From NCBI RefSeq assembly GCF_003626595.1, contig NZ_RBAK01000017.1:1-64000 (forward strand): 64,000 nt of DNA, read 5' to 3'. The DNA is from Micromonospora endolithica. Its GTDB lineage: Bacteria; Actinomycetota; Actinomycetes; Mycobacteriales; Micromonosporaceae. Shown here in pieces: positions 63,174 to 64,000 of this stretch (its first letter is position 1; the number at the start of each line of letters is the position of its first letter). Under the pieces are notes generated by a model, which worked only from the letters and a program-made list of their open reading frames with translations, was not told the DNA's origin and searched no databases. The translations under genes and the position numbers were made by a program.

Positions 63174-64000
63174 GTGACGGGACCGCTGGTGGTGGTCGGT
63201 GACACCCTGCTGGACCGGGACGTCGAGGGGGCGGTGAACCGGCTCTGTCCGGACTCGCCGGTGCCGGTGCTCGACGAGACCGCGTACGTCGACCGGCCCG
63301 GTGGCGCCGGCCTGGCGGCGGTGTTCGCCGCCGCCGCGGGCGGTACCGAGGTGGTGCTGGTGACCGCGCTGGCCGACGACGCCGGCGGCGCGCGACTCAG
63401 CGCCCTGCTCGCCGCCGCCGGCGTGCAGGTGTACGCGCTGGGCCTGGGTGGCACGACCCCGGAGAAGGTCCGGCTGCGCGCCCGGGGCCGGGTTCTGCTG
63501 CGCCACGACCGGGGCGGCACACCCGGTGAGCCCGGCGAGCCGTCGGACGCGGTGCTGCGGGTGATCGCGGAGGCGTCGGCGGTGCTGGTCAGCGACTACG
63601 GCCGGGGGGTGGCCCGGCAACCGGCGCTGCGGACCGCGCTGGCCGCCACCCGGGCGCCGGTGGTCTGGGACCCGCATCCGCGCGGGCCGGCGGCGGTGCC
63701 CGGTGTGCACCTGGCCACCCCGAACGAGTCGGAGGTCCGTGAGCTGGCCAAGGCGCCGCCGGGGGCGACCCGGCTGGCCACCGCGTCGCGGGGCGCGCAG
63801 GGGCTGCGCCGCCGGTGGCGGGCCGGCGCCGTGGCGGTGACCCTGGGCGGTGACGGCGCGCTGCTCTGCCACGCCGGGTCCACCCCGCTCGTGGTGCCCG
63901 CGCCGGCGACCGCCGACGGTGACACCTGCGGCGCCGGTGACCGGTTCGCGGCCACCGCCACGCTGGCCCTGGCCCGGGGCGCGCTGGTCTCCGAGGCGGT
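63174..64000 (+). CDS. hldE: PfkB-type heptose-7-phosphate kinase (HldE/RfaE N-domain), cut by window
   Basis: At least 275 residues of a ribokinase-family kinase run off the right edge. VTGPLVVVGDTLLDRDVEGAVNRLCPDSPVPVL with DRPGGAGLAAVFAAAAGG is the RfaE/HldE kinase opening (GD-LDxD--G---R-sPEsPVPV). VLVSDYGRGVA, LATPNESEVRELA (NxxE), AVTLGGDGALLC and DTCGAGDRFAA (anion hole and catalytic Asp) follow, with Cys where Thr is usual in DTTGAGD. It phosphorylates heptose 7-phosphate at C1; whether the adenylyltransferase half follows cannot be seen. Two in-frame GTGs exist; the second has AGGAGG 5 nt upstream and was chosen. Confidence 0.85.
   Translation, partial: MTGPLVVVGDTLLDRDVEGAVNRLCPDSPVPVLDETAYVDRPGGAGLAAVFAAAAGGTEVVLVTALADDAGGARLSALLAAAGVQVYALGLGGTTPEKVRLRARGRVLLRHDRGGTPGEPGEPSDAVLRVIAEASAVLVSDYGRGVARQPALRTALAATRAPVVWDPHPRGPAAVPGVHLATPNESEVRELAKAPPGATRLATASRGAQGLRRRWRAGAVAVTLGGDGALLCHAGSTPLVVPAPATADGDTCGAGDRFAATATLALARGALVSEA

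Noticed and set aside
58483..64000. Contamination by Gram-negative LPS-core genes
   Set aside because: Base composition, GTG starts, ATGA overlaps and the promoter type match the rest of the window, and the domain fusion is unlike Gram-negative LPS operons.

Overview
The window is very G+C-rich, densely coded DNA of an actinomycete. Gene content (F420/LLM-type flavin enzymes, many GTG starts, CBM2-bearing cellulases with CebR-type operators, ECF41 and SigB/F/G-type sigma factors, DUF6401, DUF6817, PAC2 protein) fits the Micromonosporaceae, most likely Micromonospora or a close relative. That assignment is inference from gene content and from a dispersed 52-nt element I recall from Micromonospora, not from a marker gene. 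No rRNA, tRNA, CRISPR array, complete insertion sequence or prophage was seen.

Layout. 0-8.5 kb: tail of a transposase-like gene at the left edge, a small monooxygenase, exonuclease III, a PAC2 protein, a membrane-anchored lysozyme-like protein, an EcsC protein, an SGNH lipoprotein esterase, and a TetR/FAD-monooxygenase pair with a double operator between them. 8.5-18.7 kb: accessory metabolism, comprising a collapsed NmrA-like pseudogene, aldehyde dehydrogenase, LLM oxidoreductase, acetyltransferases, SDR/MFS pair, alpha/beta hydrolase, and an ECF41 sigma factor divergent from an NmrA-like reductase. 18.7-26 kb: GH9 cellulase under a perfect CebR box, PP2C phosphatase, HrpB helicase, and a SigB/F/G-family sigma factor. 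26-35 kb: phospholipase D-like protein, a 42-residue membrane peptide, marR-pirin, and GSP17M, GH15 and SDR genes. 35-40.3 kb: secreted carbohydrate enzymes (GH6-CBM2 with a CebR-like box; PQQ sugar dehydrogenase-PKD-lectin). 40.4-58.3 kb: stress and cell-envelope genes (DUF3072, Na+/H+ antiporter, SpoIIE phosphatase with a built-in anti-sigma kinase domain, MscS-like protein, SRPBCC, DUF2795, YihY/BrkB, ChaB, aldehyde dehydrogenase, FAD oxidoreductase, polyprenol-phosphate mannose synthase). 58.4-64 kb: a tightly overlapping operon for an ADP-heptose-type pathway: GmhB fused to a GT9 glycosyltransferase, two more glycosyltransferases, GmhA, and the kinase half of HldE, which runs off the window.

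How it fits together. The most coherent signal is a set of promoter-like sequences of the sigma-B/F type (GTTT or close variant, 15-17 nt, GGGTAN or GGGAAC). They sit directly upstream of at least ten genes or operons, often with the -10 element only 8-11 nt before the start codon. The same window encodes a SigB/F/G-type sigma factor, a SpoIIE-type phosphatase with an RsbW-like domain, and a PP2C phosphatase. I infer a general-stress regulon that includes the membrane, osmotic and DUF genes and, unexpectedly, the heptose-glycan operon. A second small regulon is the CebR-type control of the GH9 and GH6 cellulases. Convergent gene pairs are usually separated by long perfect hairpins without U tracts.
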